DNA from: CAILHX01 sp046155285
GTDB taxonomy: Bacteria > Pseudomonadota > Gammaproteobacteria > Burkholderiales > Methylophilaceae
Direction of reading: 5' to 3'
DNA length: 64,000 bases
NCBI GenBank assembly: GCA_046155285.1
Contig: JBJXEA010000010.1
Coordinates: 62,001-126,000 of the forward strand
Part shown: piece by piece, positions 41,935 to 51,021 of the stretch
How positions within the stretch are numbered: the first letter of the stretch is position 1
How the letters are laid out: every line of letters starts with the position of its first letter
Notes under the pieces: model-generated
The model's database searches: none
What the model was told of the DNA's origin: nothing
What the model saw: only the letters and a program-made list of their open reading frames with translations
Made by a program: the position numbers and the translations under genes

Positions 41935-44742
41935 TTAGTGTTTTCGCCCGCCCCGCTCCAGTTGCAACTTCCGCTCCGGCAAGCGTAACAATGGCTTCAC
42001 CTCGCAATAGGCCAGACAATCCTCATCCTCAAAACGTACCGCGGCATCGCCCGCTTTTATCTCATCGGCAATCTTTTCCAAGCTATCGCGCCAATGTTGC
42101 AGTAGCGCGTGCCATTCGGGAAATTTCTCTGCGTCGAACACTCTGCGTGCATCTTCCAGCCCCTTCACGCCAGGCAGGATACCGGACTTATTGGCAATTC
42201 CGACGAACTGGTGTTCGCCCGCCCGCACTTTGGCGAAACACACCGCCGCCACTTCGCCTTCAATCAGCACCAGCGAGGCATAGATAGGGAGTTGCGGCTC
42301 GCTGATGCTGTCTTCTGCCCAACTATTTGGGCTAAGCTGCGAGCCGGTTTTGTAGTCAATCACCGCCATGCTTTCGTCCGGCAAGACATCCACGCGATCC
42401 AAGGTAAGTTCGACACTAATACCTTTGATGTCCAGCTTCACACGGCGCTCCACATCTTGCACGGTGAATGGCGGGCGCTCGCGCTCCAGCGCCAGCCAGC
42501 CATTGAGCAGCGCTGCCAGACGCAGCTTTTCCAGCGCGAGGAAGTGCGTGGGCAAGGCATCATCCAGTTGCTGCGAAAACTGCTTCACTCCAGCTTTCAC
42601 CGCCTGTTGCACGGCTGCTTGTTGTGCGGTTTCGTCCATATTTTGCAGGTAAGCAGAATCGCGCCCGTTCCAGAACGCCTGCAACACGGCGTGCAGCAAA
42701 CTGCCACGCGCCATGCTGTCCAGACCGTCCACCGGCTCATCCAAAGCACGAGCGCCAAGCCGATACTGGTAATAACCCCAAGCCGGACAAACCGCCTGCG
42801 CCTGAAACAGCCCCGCCCCGCCCCGCACCTTTTCGCCTTCTGTAACAGCTGGTGCTTGGTGGTCTTGCAACCATTGCATATCAGCCGGATCGGCGAGTTG
42901 TTCGGCCAGTGTTTTCGCCAATGAGAATTCATTTTCAGCAAGTGGAATATCTTTCAACAAAGGGCTAACGCGCAGCTCTCTTTCGCCGTCCCGATGCGCC
43001 CAAGAGAACACCACTTCAGGCGCAGAACGCAGCAATCGTTGATGGATAGTTTGTGCAAATTCGGCCTGCACTCGGCTGCATGAATTGGGCGTACCCGCTG
43101 TTCTTTGCACCTCGGCAGGCAGCAGCGGATTAGCCCGTGCAGGCGGCGGCCAGACATGATCATTCATGCCCATCACCCACAGCGCATCCAGCGGTTCACT
43201 ACTCGCCTCCAGCATACCCATCACCTGTATCTGCGGTTTGTGGGTAGATTCCGGCTGAAAGATGCGGTCGCGCAGCAAGCGGGAAAGCTGGCGCAAAGCT
43301 TCGCTGGGGCTGAGTTTACCGAGCAGCGGATCGAGTTCAGCATAAGCTTGCAGGGTCTCCATCCACGCTTGCCGTGCCTGGAATTCAAAGCTGGAAAGGC
43401 TGCGCTCACCCGGCCAATGGGCGGCTTCCAGCAGTTGGGTGTAGGACTGTGTCCAGCCTGAGGGGAGTTGTTTGGTGGTGACGGCCTTCTTTTGCAGGGC
43501 TTCAAGGTGCACCACCAGCCTAGAAAGCCCCCGTCGCGCTCCCGCTCCCCCCGTGGGAGAGGGCTGGGGTGAGGGGGCGCTCTCCACCACCGCATCCCCA
43601 TCCTCCTTCGAAAAGCTCAGGACAGGCCAAATTTCCCCCTGTGAAGGGGAAGGAGTATCAAGTTGCGCCCTCCTCGCCATGCGTAATAGTTGATCCAGCG
43701 AGATAGTGGCTGGTAGCTTGCGCCGCATCATCGCCTCTAGCTTCGCACGTGCATCGGCCTCGCTAATACCGGCTGACCAGTAAACATCAAGCAGCAGAGC
43801 GCCACTCTCTTGCTGCGTAGTGCGGTGGTTGCAAGCCAAGCGCAACAAAGCCAGCGCGGTGGCAATCATTGGGTGTTCGGCTAATGGCGTTCCTAGCGAA
43901 AAATCATAAGCACGCGGAATATCGGCATGCGCAGGGTGGATGCTGTCGGAATGCAGCACGTCGTCCAGCATGTTCTGCAAAGTCGCCCGCAGATTCGCTA
44001 GTTCTGGCACCACGATGGCGAGCTTGGATTGCGGATTCTGTTGCAATCGAGTTTGAACCCAAACCACCGCCGCACGACATTCAGCTTCGGCCTCGTCGAA
44101 TTCCCGCTTCACCGCATGTGCTGGCGCTTGCAGCCCTATCGGCCAATCCTGCACATCGCAGCCGTGCTGTTTAAGCGCCTCAAACAAGCGTTTTTCTTGC
44201 AGACTGCTACGGTCAAAACCTGCGAGGTGGATGGTGGGCGGCAAACTGACATGTGGAATAAGGCCAATTTGCAAGTCCAACATCCGCGTCTCTTCCAGCG
44301 CATCGCGCTGCTGGCACAAGGATCGAAACGCCGCCCGCCAGCGCAAAAACTGCCTCGTCTCATCGGTATGCAACTCATCGGGAAAACGCACGCCCCAAGC
44401 CTGCATCAGCGCATTGGCCTCCATCGCCGACTGCGCCATTCCAGTGACATCAAACAGCTGCTGCTGCGGATTGCCAGACGTGGCTTTGGTGATGACCTGC
44501 TCCCACAGCAAGCACTCGGCCATGCTGCCCAAGGTGCTGCGGGGGATGTCTTGCGGCGGAATTTTTCCAGAAAGCAACACGCGCTGCGTAAGGCCTTCCA
44601 GCCATTGCGTCAAGGTAAGCACCTGCAAGGGTTGCCATTGTTTCAACCCGACGCTTTGCTGGGCGGCAGAATGCGCCAGCCTGATGCCACGAGCGAGGCG
44701 TGCCGTGGAACAAAGAATTAAATCAGGGAGAGCTTCCATCAT
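41935..44742 (-). CDS. Probable DNA repair protein, PD-(D/E)XK nuclease superfamily
   Basis: A 935-residue protein of the betaproteobacterial RecB/AddB-like 'probable DNA repair protein' group. The N-terminal part is helicase-like but lacks a clear Walker A motif (LCSTARLARGIR in place of GxGKT). The C-terminal nuclease domain shows LTLDRVDVLPDESMAVIDYK, the D...D-K core of a RecB-type nuclease. It probably works with an adjacent UvrD/AddA-like helicase in the genome, which is not in this window. Residues 360-412 are a Pro/Ser/Gly-rich linker encoded by dispersed repeats inserted in frame. Confidence 0.86.
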   Translation of the reverse strand: MMEALPDLILCSTARLARGIRLAHSAAQQSVGLKQWQPLQVLTLTQWLEGLTQRVLLSGKIPPQDIPRSTLGSMAECLLWEQVITKATSGNPQQQLFDVTGMAQSAMEANALMQAWGVRFPDELHTDETRQFLRWRAAFRSLCQQRDALEETRMLDLQIGLIPHVSLPPTIHLAGFDRSSLQEKRLFEALKQHGCDVQDWPIGLQAPAHAVKREFDEAEAECRAAVVWVQTRLQQNPQSKLAIVVPELANLRATLQNMLDDVLHSDSIHPAHADIPRAYDFSLGTPLAEHPMIATALALLRLACNHRTTQQESGALLLDVYWSAGISEADARAKLEAMMRRKLPATISLDQLLRMARRAQLDTPSPSQGEIWPVLSFSKEDGDAVVESAPSPQPSPTGGAGARRGLSRLVVHLEALQKKAVTTKQLPSGWTQSYTQLLEAAHWPGERSLSSFEFQARQAWMETLQAYAELDPLLGKLSPSEALRQLSRLLRDRIFQPESTHKPQIQVMGMLEASSEPLDALWVMGMNDHVWPPPARANPLLPAEVQRTAGTPNSCSRVQAEFAQTIHQRLLRSAPEVVFSWAHRDGERELRVSPLLKDIPLAENEFSLAKTLAEQLADPADMQWLQDHQAPAVTEGEKVRGGAGLFQAQAVCPAWGYYQYRLGARALDEPVDGLDSMARGSLLHAVLQAFWNGRDSAYLQNMDETAQQAAVQQAVKAGVKQFSQQLDDALPTHFLALEKLRLAALLNGWLALERERPPFTVQDVERRVKLDIKGISVELTLDRVDVLPDESMAVIDYKTGSQLSPNSWAEDSISEPQLPIYASLVLIEGEVAAVCFAKVRAGEHQFVGIANKSGILPGVKGLEDARRVFDAEKFPEWHALLQHWRDSLEKIADEIKAGDAAVRFEDEDCLAYCEVKPLLRLPERKLQLERGGRKH
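43526..43665. repeat. Dispersed repeat elements inserted in frame in the repair gene
   Basis: Three G/C-rich repeat motifs lie side by side within the coding sequence: a block with gggagagggctggggtgagg (translated SPQPSPTGG), a copy of the ccttcgaaaagctcaggaca type (translated VLSFSKE), and a ttcccc-ctgtga-aggggaa hairpin (translated SPSQGE). Such motifs are familiar as intergenic repeats in beta- and gammaproteobacteria. Here they add about 45 codons without breaking the frame. Confidence 0.65.
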
Positions 44743-44801
44743 GGGAAGCTATTGTAACGCTTAGATTCCCTGCATGAATTGCCGAGATGATGCAGAGAGC
44801 T

Positions 44802-45029
44802 TTAATTACTAGGCGCACCACGCACCGTGCATTTTGCATCTTTGAATGGTCCACTGTAGCTGTTAAACCGCCCTGCACCCTGTTGCCAACCTTCGCCCGG
44901 CCATGCCTGCGCACAAATCACATCGCCGTCTTGGACGCTCTCCCACTTAAACCAAGGCGCGGATGCGGCTAGCGCATAAAAACCACAGCCCAATAACAAT
45001 ACAAAAACCACTGCTTTAACTTTTGACAT
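44802..45029 (-). CDS. Small exported or membrane-anchored protein, unknown function
   Basis: A 75-residue protein with an N-terminal hydrophobic segment (KAVVFVLLLGCGFYALAASA) that could be a signal peptide or membrane anchor. A short mature part follows with two Cys (DVICAQ, DAKCTV) that could form a disulfide. The ATG at 45029 follows GAGGAG closely, so the longer frame to 45080 is rejected. I recognise no family. It stands alone between the repair gene and a 265-base intergenic region. Confidence 0.65.
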   Translation of the reverse strand: MSKVKAVVFVLLLGCGFYALAASAPWFKWESVQDGDVICAQAWPGEGWQQGAGRFNSYSGPFKDAKCTVRGAPSN

Positions 45030-45194
45030 GACGCACTCCTCATTATTTGAATCTAGGCACGATTGACTTTGCTTGGGCAATTAGAAGCAATTTACCTCTT
45101 AACGTCTTCGGGTGTAAAGCGGTTAACAGAGGCGCATTCAAACAAGGCAGGATTTTTAGTCTGTATTAGAGGAATTTTAGCTAAAAGTTTAAGA

Positions 45195-45200
45195 TATAAT
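45195..45200 (+). promoter_or_regulatory. Perfect -10 box (TATAAT) upstream of nudJ-mnmA
   Basis: TATAAT lies eight bases before a tRNA-like 3' fragment and about 95 bases before the nudJ start. The -35 region (gaattt at 45172) is poor. It is the best promoter candidate for the nudJ-mnmA operon in the 265-base gap 45030-45294, and may originally have served a tRNA gene. Confidence 0.45.
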
Positions 45201-45207
45201 CCGTTTC

Positions 45208-45258
45208 CCCGTGTATGGGATGCAAGGAGTCGCAACTTCGAATCTTGCCGTCCCGACC
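45208..45258 (+). pseudogene. Decayed 3' half of a tRNA-like sequence
   Basis: The stretch contains gatgcaaggagtcgcaac, then the T-loop TTCGAAT, and ends gccgtcccgacca, resembling the anticodon arm to CCA end of a tRNA. The T-stem has a C-C mismatch next to the loop, and the 5' half (acceptor and D arm) is missing. It follows a TATAAT box at tRNA-promoter distance. I treat it as a remnant, not a working tRNA. Confidence 0.4.
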
Positions 45259-45294
45259 AATTCTGACCATTTCTAATGGGTGTTGCCATCTGCC

Positions 45295-45753
45295 ATGTCC
45301 CACATCTGGAAACCTCACGTAACCGTCGCCGCCATCGTTGAACAGGATGAAAAATTCCTGATGGTCGAGGAAGAAACGCCTGATGGCCTGATGTTTAACC
45401 AGCCCGCAGGCCATTTGGAAGAAGGCGAGACCATCATCGAAGCCGCCATCCGCGAGACGCAGGAAGAAACGGCGTACCGCTTTTCACCTCAATCTTTGCT
45501 CGGCATTTACCACTGGAAACATCCGCAAAAAGAACCCACTTATCTGCGCTTCGCCTTTATTGGCGGGGTTTCTGAGCATAATCCAGCGCAAACTTTGGAT
45601 GACGGCATTGTGCGGGCGGTGTGGATGTCGCTGGACGAAATCCGCGCTAAAACTCACCGCCATCGCAGCCCACAGGTGATGACTTGCATTGAGGATTATC
45701 TGGCGGGCAAGCAATTCCCTTTAACTCTGCTGACTCACTTACTTTATGACTAG
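45295..45753 (+). CDS. nudJ: Nudix hydrolase NudJ (phosphatase)
   Basis: A 152-residue Nudix enzyme. WKPHVTVAAIVEQDEKFLMV at the start and the Nudix box GHLEEGETIIEAAIRETQEE followed by TAY match NudJ, which hydrolyses nucleoside di- and triphosphates and the thiamine precursor HMP-PP. The frame is open to a GTG at 45280, but the ATG at 45295 gives the family start. It overlaps mnmA by eight bases, so the two are co-translated; the nudJ-mnmA pair is also conserved in E. coli. Confidence 0.92.
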   Translation: MSHIWKPHVTVAAIVEQDEKFLMVEEETPDGLMFNQPAGHLEEGETIIEAAIRETQEETAYRFSPQSLLGIYHWKHPQKEPTYLRFAFIGGVSEHNPAQTLDDGIVRAVWMSLDEIRAKTHRHRSPQVMTCIEDYLAGKQFPLTLLTHLLYD

Positions 45754-46816
45754 GGTTGTTGTGGGTTTGTCGGGCGGGGTAGATTCCTCAGTCGCCGCGC
45801 TGCTGCTAAAGCAGCAAGGCTATGAGGTGGTCGGCCTGTTCATGAAAAACTGGGAAGACGACGACACCGAGGAGTTCTGCCCTTCACGTCAAGATTTGAT
45901 TGATGCCGCAGCAGTAGCAGACCGCATTGGGATTGAGATTGAAGCGGTGAATTTCTCCGCCGAATACAAGGAAAAAGTATTCGCCAATTTTCTTGCTGAA
46001 TACCAAGCTGGACGTACGCCCAACCCAGACATTCTGTGCAATTCTGAGATCAAATTCCGCGCGTTTTTAGACCACGCGCTTGCTTTAGGCGCAGACCTCA
46101 TCGCCACCGGCCACTACGCCAGAGTGCGCGAACGTAACAGCCTGTTTCAGTTGCTCAAAGCCGAAGACGGCACCAAAGACCAGAGTTATTTTTTGTATCG
46201 CTTAAACCAAGCGCAACTCTCCAAAACGCTGTTTCCGCTGGGCGATTTATACAAACGCGACGTGCGGGAAATGGCGCGGCAAGCGGGTCTGCCGACCAGC
46301 GAGAAGAAGGACTCCACAGGCATCTGCTTCATCGGCGAACGCCCATTCCGCGAGTTTCTGAACCGCTACCTGCCCAAACAACCGGGCGAGATGCAAACGC
46401 CAGAAGGCAAAGTGGTTGGGCACCATGAAGGACTGATGTACTTCACCTTGGGGCAACGTCAGGGCTTAAACATCGGGGGCAGCCGCGACGGCAATGGCGA
46501 ACCGTGGTTTGTGGCGGCCAAGGACATGACCAAAAATATCCTCACCGTAGTGCAAGGTCACGACCATCCACTATTGCTGCGCGGCAGTTTAAGCGCTGAC
46601 AATACACACTGGATTGCAGACCACAACCCGCGCGAGCATTGGGTATATGCCGCCAAAACGCGCTATCGCCAAGCCGATGCGCCGTGTGAAATAGACAGAT
46701 TAGGTGAGAAAGACTGCGAGATAGGTTTTGCCGAGCCACAATGGGCGGTGACACCAGGGCAGTCAGTGGTAGTGTATGAGAGCCAAGTGTGTTTGGGTGG
46801 TGGGGTTATCGTGTAA
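45746..46816 (+). CDS. mnmA: tRNA-specific 2-thiouridylase MnmA
   Basis: A 356-residue enzyme that thiolates U34 of tRNA-Lys, -Glu and -Gln. The PP-loop GLSGGVDSSVAALLL is at residues 8-22, the first catalytic Cys in NPDILCNSEIKF and the second in DSTGICFIGERPF, with GTKDQSYFLY between. The C-terminal beta-barrel is complete. Length is normal. The start is coupled to nudJ. A decayed copy of the dispersed palindromic repeat follows the stop by three bases. Confidence 0.96.
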   Translation: MTRVVVGLSGGVDSSVAALLLKQQGYEVVGLFMKNWEDDDTEEFCPSRQDLIDAAAVADRIGIEIEAVNFSAEYKEKVFANFLAEYQAGRTPNPDILCNSEIKFRAFLDHALALGADLIATGHYARVRERNSLFQLLKAEDGTKDQSYFLYRLNQAQLSKTLFPLGDLYKRDVREMARQAGLPTSEKKDSTGICFIGERPFREFLNRYLPKQPGEMQTPEGKVVGHHEGLMYFTLGQRQGLNIGGSRDGNGEPWFVAAKDMTKNILTVVQGHDHPLLLRGSLSADNTHWIADHNPREHWVYAAKTRYRQADAPCEIDRLGEKDCEIGFAEPQWAVTPGQSVVVYESQVCLGGGVIV

Positions 46817-46818
46817 AT

Positions 46819-46908
46819 GTAGGTTGGTGCTGAACGCAGTGAAGCCCAACAATCGCGGCATTTATTCCAACACTCGAAAGATGCGCTTCATACTTCAGCA
46901 CATCCTAC
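46819..46908. repeat. Dispersed palindromic repeat (copy 2, degenerate)
   Basis: The left end, gtaggttggtgctgaacgca followed by gtgaagcccaaca, matches the repeat at 6393-6477 almost exactly. The right end, cttcagcacatcctac, is a diverged inverted copy and the centre is unrelated. It fills the gap between the convergent mnmA and merR genes, where a transcript-ending hairpin would be useful in both directions. Confidence 0.75.
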
Positions 46909-46913
46909 GCAAA

Positions 46914-47342
46914 CTAAGCCGCCAATGCGGTCTGCAGCAAAGCATCAACCTCTTCCAGCTCTGCTCGCATACCACTCCAGTCATACATCGGCGCTGCCGC
47001 CATCTCCACCCTAGGCGGCACAAACGGCACTGCTTCTGCCGCTACGGCTGCTGATACTGCACCGCCGGCAGGATTATCTTCCAACTGGTGGCGGGCGCCA
47101 TTGATGGTGAAGCCTTGCTCGTACAGCAAATCGCGGATGCGGCGGATGAGAATGACTTCGTGGTGTTGGTAATAGCGCCGGTTGCCTCGACGTTTGACGG
47201 GTTTGAGCTGGGTGAATTCTTGCTCCCAGTAGCGCAGCACGTGTGGTTTTACGCCACACAAATCGCTGACTTCGCCTATGGTGAAGTAGCGTTTGGCGGG
47301 GATGGGCGGTAGCGGAGCCTTGCTAGTGCTTGCCTGCTGCAT
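46914..47342 (-). CDS. MerR family transcriptional regulator
   Basis: A 142-residue protein with an N-terminal MerR helix-turn-helix: YFTIGEVSDLCGVKPHVLRY, then WE-EF-QLKP and RRGNRRYY at about residues 19-62, and a second helix LIRRIRDLLYEQGFTINGAR. The C-terminal part is Ala/Pro-rich with a short helix and has no metal-binding cysteines. This regulator regularly follows ihfA in betaproteobacteria; its targets are unknown. It overlaps the end of ihfA by 20 bases. Confidence 0.9.
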   Translation of the reverse strand: MQQASTSKAPLPPIPAKRYFTIGEVSDLCGVKPHVLRYWEQEFTQLKPVKRRGNRRYYQHHEVILIRRIRDLLYEQGFTINGARHQLEDNPAGGAVSAAVAAEAVPFVPPRVEMAAAPMYDWSGMRAELEEVDALLQTALAA

Positions 47343-47625
47343 AATGGTCTTCTACTGCGGCTTTGAGTTTTTGGCTGGCGTGGAATGTGACTACGCGCCG
47401 CGCGGTAATGGGAATGCCTTCGCCGGTTTTAGGATTACGGCCGGGGCGTTCGGCTTTTTGGCGCAACTCAAAGTTGCCGAAACCAGAAAGCTTGACGCTG
47501 TCGCCCTCTTCCAGCGAGGTGCGGATTTCTTCAAAAAACGCTTCTACCATGTCTTTGGCTTCGCGTTTATTTAGGCCAACTTGTTCAAACAAAAGGTCGG
47601 CTAAGTCGGCTTTGGTAAGTGTCAT
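47323..47625 (-). CDS. ihfA: Integration host factor subunit alpha
   Basis: A 100-residue HU/IHF-type DNA-bending protein. It shows MTLTKADLADLLFEQVGLNK, GDSVKLSGFGNFELR and the DNA-inserting arm RPGRNPKTGEGIPI, with the Pro at its tip. IHF bends DNA for replication, recombination and transcription. Position after pheT is the classic pheST-ihfA arrangement. It starts 27 bases after the pheT stop. Confidence 0.96.
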   Translation of the reverse strand: MTLTKADLADLLFEQVGLNKREAKDMVEAFFEEIRTSLEEGDSVKLSGFGNFELRQKAERPGRNPKTGEGIPITARRVVTFHASQKLKAAVEDHYAAGKH

Positions 47626-47651
47626 AATGGTTAAAAATTGTAATTAAGTTG

Positions 47652-50003
47652 TTAGTTACGTAAGGTTGCGTCAAATTGTTGCTGCAAAGTTTTCAACAGC
47701 CCTTGCATCGCAGAATCAGCTTCCTGATCTGTCAAAGTTTTTTGAGTATCTTGCATAAGCACCAGAAATGCAAGGCTTTTTTTGCCTTGCTCTATGCCTG
47801 CGCCACGGTAAATATCAAATAAGGCAAGTTCACTCACCACCGTATTCGCAGTTTTTAACATGGCATCCAACATGGTTTGCACGGCCACACTTTCATCAAC
47901 GACCACGGCCAAATCGCGACGTATAGCGGGAAATTTAGGCACTTCTGTGAAAGTGGGGACTAACTGGGTGGTCAGCGCCGCGGCATCCAGCTCGAATAGC
48001 ACCGCGCTTTGCGGAAGATCATAGTGCTGCTGCCAGCGCGGGTGCAGTGTGCCGAGGATGCCGATTTGTTTTTCGCCTAACCAAATACCGGCACATTGGC
48101 CTGGATGCAAGGCGTGATGCTGAGCTGCGGCGAATCTCACGCCTATGCCAACAAGCTGTTCTACGTCAGCTTTAACATCATAAAAATCCACGCGACGCGA
48201 TGCTTCGCCCCATTGCTCTGGCGCGGCGCTGCCATAGCATAAGCCCGCAATTTTGGTGCTTTGCGCGTAGCCATTTTCCTTGTTAAAACAAGCGCCAATT
48301 TCAAAAATCCTTACCCGTCCTTGGTTGCGGTTGAGGTTGTAGCAGAGCGCATCCAGCAAGCCACCCATGAGGCTGGAGCGCATCACGCTCATATTGCTGG
48401 CGATGGGGTTACGTAGGGTAATCGGGTTGGGGTTGTTGGCTAGATTTTGCTCCCAAGCCGCATCCACAAAGCTATAGGTAATCGCTTCAAGATAATCTGC
48501 GGCGACCAAAACTTGGCGTAAATCGCGCAAGCTGCGGACATTTTCCGGCGCTGGTAGCATATGCATGAAAGAGTCTGGCGCTAATGCTGGAAGCGCTTCA
48601 TAGCCGTGCAGGCGGATGATTTCCTCGATCAAGTCTTCTTCGATAGTGATGTCAAAGCGGTGACTGGGCGGCGTGACCAAAAATTCGCCGTCTTTACTGG
48701 TGAAGCTGAACTGTAAACGGGTCAGCAAGTCGGCGATGGTGGTTTGCGTGAGTGGGATGCCCAACACGGCAATCGCCCTATCCACGCGCAATTTCACTGG
48801 GGCACGGCTAGGCAATTGCGCGCTGACTTCGGTGATTTCGCCAGCGCTGCCGCCACAAATCTCCAGCACCAATTGCGTAGCGCGCTCCAAGCAGTTGCGC
48901 GTGGTGGCAAAATCCACGCCGCGCTCAAAACGATACGACGAATCGGTAGAAAGCCCCAAACGCCGCGCACGGCCAGAGATGGCGGAAGGCGCGAAAAATG
49001 CGCTTTCTAGGAAAACGTCGGCGGTAGTGTCAGAAACAGCGGTGCTACTGCCACCCATGATGCCCGCCAATGCAATCGCGCCGCTATCGTCAGCAATGAC
49101 CAGCATGTCGGCTTGCAGCGCAGCTTCTTGCTCGTTGAGCAGGGTGATTTTTTCGCCCTCTTTGGCATGGCGCACTTGCACGTCGCCAGCCAGTTTATTC
49201 AGGTCAAAAGCGTGTAGCGGTTGCCCCATTTCCAGCAGCACATAGTTGGTGATGTCCACGATGGCGGAAATTGAGCGCAAACCGCTACGCTCAAGGCGGC
49301 GTACCATCCAAGCAGGCGTTGCTGTTTGTGCGTTCACGCCGTTGACGACCCTGCCGCAATAACGCGGGCAAGCTTGCGCGGCATTGACCGTGACAATTTT
49401 TTTCTGCTGGCTAGTGACGGCGGAGGCGTTGATTTTAGGTAACTTCAATGCGCTATTGGTCAGCGCCGCCACATCACGCGCCACGCCTAATACGCTCAAA
49501 CAATCACTACGGTTCGGTGTGAGTTTGAGTTCAAATATTTGGTCGTTCAGGTCGAAATAATCGCGGATGTTTTGCCCTATTGCTGCCTCCATAGGCAGTT
49601 CCAACAAGCCTGTCGCCTCTTCTGCCAAACCAATTTCCTTGGCCGAACACATCATGCCGAAGGACTCCACACCACGCACTTTGGCTTGTTTGATGTCGAA
49701 CCCCGGCAGCTTGGCACCCACCAGCGCGCACGGCGCTTTCAGGCCAACAACGGCATTGGCCGCACCGCAGACGATTTGCAGCGGCTCGGCTTGGCCGACA
49801 TCCACGCGCAACACTTGCAGGCGGTCAGCATCAGGATGTTTTTCAGCGCTGAGGATGTGGCCGATGACGACTTGGCTGAATTCCGGCGCAACGGCTTCCA
49901 ACGCTTCAACCTCTAAACCCGCCATGGTCAAAACGTGGTCAAGCGCCGCGCTATCCAGCGCAGGATTCACAAACTCACGTAACCAGTTTTCAGAAAATTT
50001 CAT
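47652..50003 (-). CDS. pheT: Phenylalanine-tRNA ligase beta subunit
   Basis: A 783-residue subunit of the PheST heterotetramer. It has the N-terminal tRNA-binding (EMAP) domain at about 40-150 (VVIGHILSAEKHPDADRLQV), the B3/4 editing domain, the B5 domain, the catalytic-like core and a C-terminal ferredoxin-fold anticodon-binding domain (VPKFPAIRRDLAVVVDESV). Length is normal. It is six bases after pheS and ahead of ihfA. Confidence 0.97.
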   Translation of the reverse strand: MKFSENWLREFVNPALDSAALDHVLTMAGLEVEALEAVAPEFSQVVIGHILSAEKHPDADRLQVLRVDVGQAEPLQIVCGAANAVVGLKAPCALVGAKLPGFDIKQAKVRGVESFGMMCSAKEIGLAEEATGLLELPMEAAIGQNIRDYFDLNDQIFELKLTPNRSDCLSVLGVARDVAALTNSALKLPKINASAVTSQQKKIVTVNAAQACPRYCGRVVNGVNAQTATPAWMVRRLERSGLRSISAIVDITNYVLLEMGQPLHAFDLNKLAGDVQVRHAKEGEKITLLNEQEAALQADMLVIADDSGAIALAGIMGGSSTAVSDTTADVFLESAFFAPSAISGRARRLGLSTDSSYRFERGVDFATTRNCLERATQLVLEICGGSAGEITEVSAQLPSRAPVKLRVDRAIAVLGIPLTQTTIADLLTRLQFSFTSKDGEFLVTPPSHRFDITIEEDLIEEIIRLHGYEALPALAPDSFMHMLPAPENVRSLRDLRQVLVAADYLEAITYSFVDAAWEQNLANNPNPITLRNPIASNMSVMRSSLMGGLLDALCYNLNRNQGRVRIFEIGACFNKENGYAQSTKIAGLCYGSAAPEQWGEASRRVDFYDVKADVEQLVGIGVRFAAAQHHALHPGQCAGIWLGEKQIGILGTLHPRWQQHYDLPQSAVLFELDAAALTTQLVPTFTEVPKFPAIRRDLAVVVDESVAVQTMLDAMLKTANTVVSELALFDIYRGAGIEQGKKSLAFLVLMQDTQKTLTDQEADSAMQGLLKTLQQQFDATLRN

Positions 50004-50009
50004 CTTGTA

Positions 50010-50993
50010 TCAGGAAAATTGTTTGAGGAAACGCAGATCGTTCTCGAAGAACAATCTCAAGTCATTCACGCCATAGCGCAGCATCGCCAAGCGCTCCACG
50101 CCTAAGCCAAAAGCAAACCCGCGATATTGCTCGCTATCAACCCCAACATTTTTCAACACATTGGGATGCACCATGCCGCAACCGCCGATTTCCAGCCACT
50201 TTTCACCCCAACTCATGTCCATTTCAGCGGATGGTTCAGTGAAAGGAAAAAACGACGGGCGAAAGCGCACGGTCAAATCGTCGCGCTCAAAAAAGCGTTG
50301 TAGAAAATCCTGCACCACGCCTTTGAGGTTGGCAAAACTCACATTTTCATCTACCCAAAGGCCTTCTACCTGGTGGAACATAGGCGAGTGAGTCGCGTCG
50401 GAGTCCACACGGTAAACCCGCCCTGGCGAGATGATGCGTAAAGGCGGCTTTTTATTCTGCATATATCGAATCTGCACTGGCGAAGTGTGGGTACGCAACA
50501 CATGACTGTCGTCCACGTAGAAAGTGTCGTGCATGGCTCTGGCAGGGTGATCTTCGGGGATGTTGAGCGCGGTGAAATTGTGGAAATCGGTCTCGATTTC
50601 CGGCCCTTCCGCCACTTCAAAACCAATAGAATGAAATAACTCTTCGATGCGCTGCAAAGTCAGCGTCACGGGATGTAAACCACCTTGCGTCTTGCCACGT
50701 CCAGGCAGAGTCACATCTATGGTTTCAGAGCTTAATTTTTGTGCCTGCGCGTCGTTGAGGATAGCTTCACGCCTTGTGTTCAGCGCTTCTTCCACCGCTT
50801 GCTTGGCGACATTGATTGCTGCTCCTGCTGCGGGGCGCTCTTCTGCGGACAACTTGCCTAAACCTTTGAGTTGCTCGGTCAACACGCCGCTCTTGCCTAA
50901 AAACTTGGCTTTAGCCTGTTCTAAATCGGCAATGGAATCGGCTGCAGCGAATGCAGCTTGGGCTTCCTTGATGATGGTGTCGAATTGGCTCAT
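50010..50993 (-). CDS. pheS: Phenylalanine-tRNA ligase alpha subunit
   Basis: A 327-residue class II synthetase catalytic subunit. An N-terminal coiled coil (about 1-85) is followed by motif 2 (FRPSFFPFTEPSAEMDM) and motif 3 (FGLGVERLAMLRYGVNDLR). PGRGKTQGGLHPVT and EIETDFHNF are also standard. A terminator-like hairpin lies between rplT and this gene, in the place of the E. coli pheST attenuator, though I find no clear Phe-rich leader peptide in the short gap. Confidence 0.97.
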   Translation of the reverse strand: MSQFDTIIKEAQAAFAAADSIADLEQAKAKFLGKSGVLTEQLKGLGKLSAEERPAAGAAINVAKQAVEEALNTRREAILNDAQAQKLSSETIDVTLPGRGKTQGGLHPVTLTLQRIEELFHSIGFEVAEGPEIETDFHNFTALNIPEDHPARAMHDTFYVDDSHVLRTHTSPVQIRYMQNKKPPLRIISPGRVYRVDSDATHSPMFHQVEGLWVDENVSFANLKGVVQDFLQRFFERDDLTVRFRPSFFPFTEPSAEMDMSWGEKWLEIGGCGMVHPNVLKNVGVDSEQYRGFAFGLGVERLAMLRYGVNDLRLFFENDLRFLKQFS

Positions 50994-51021
50994 GGATTCA
51001 GTATTTTAGACGCTTTGGAAC

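Noticed and set aside
45092..45289. 65-codon minus-strand frame containing SGRQDSKLRLL
   Set aside because: This is the typical spurious protein made from antisense tRNA-like sequence; it supports the tRNA-remnant call instead.
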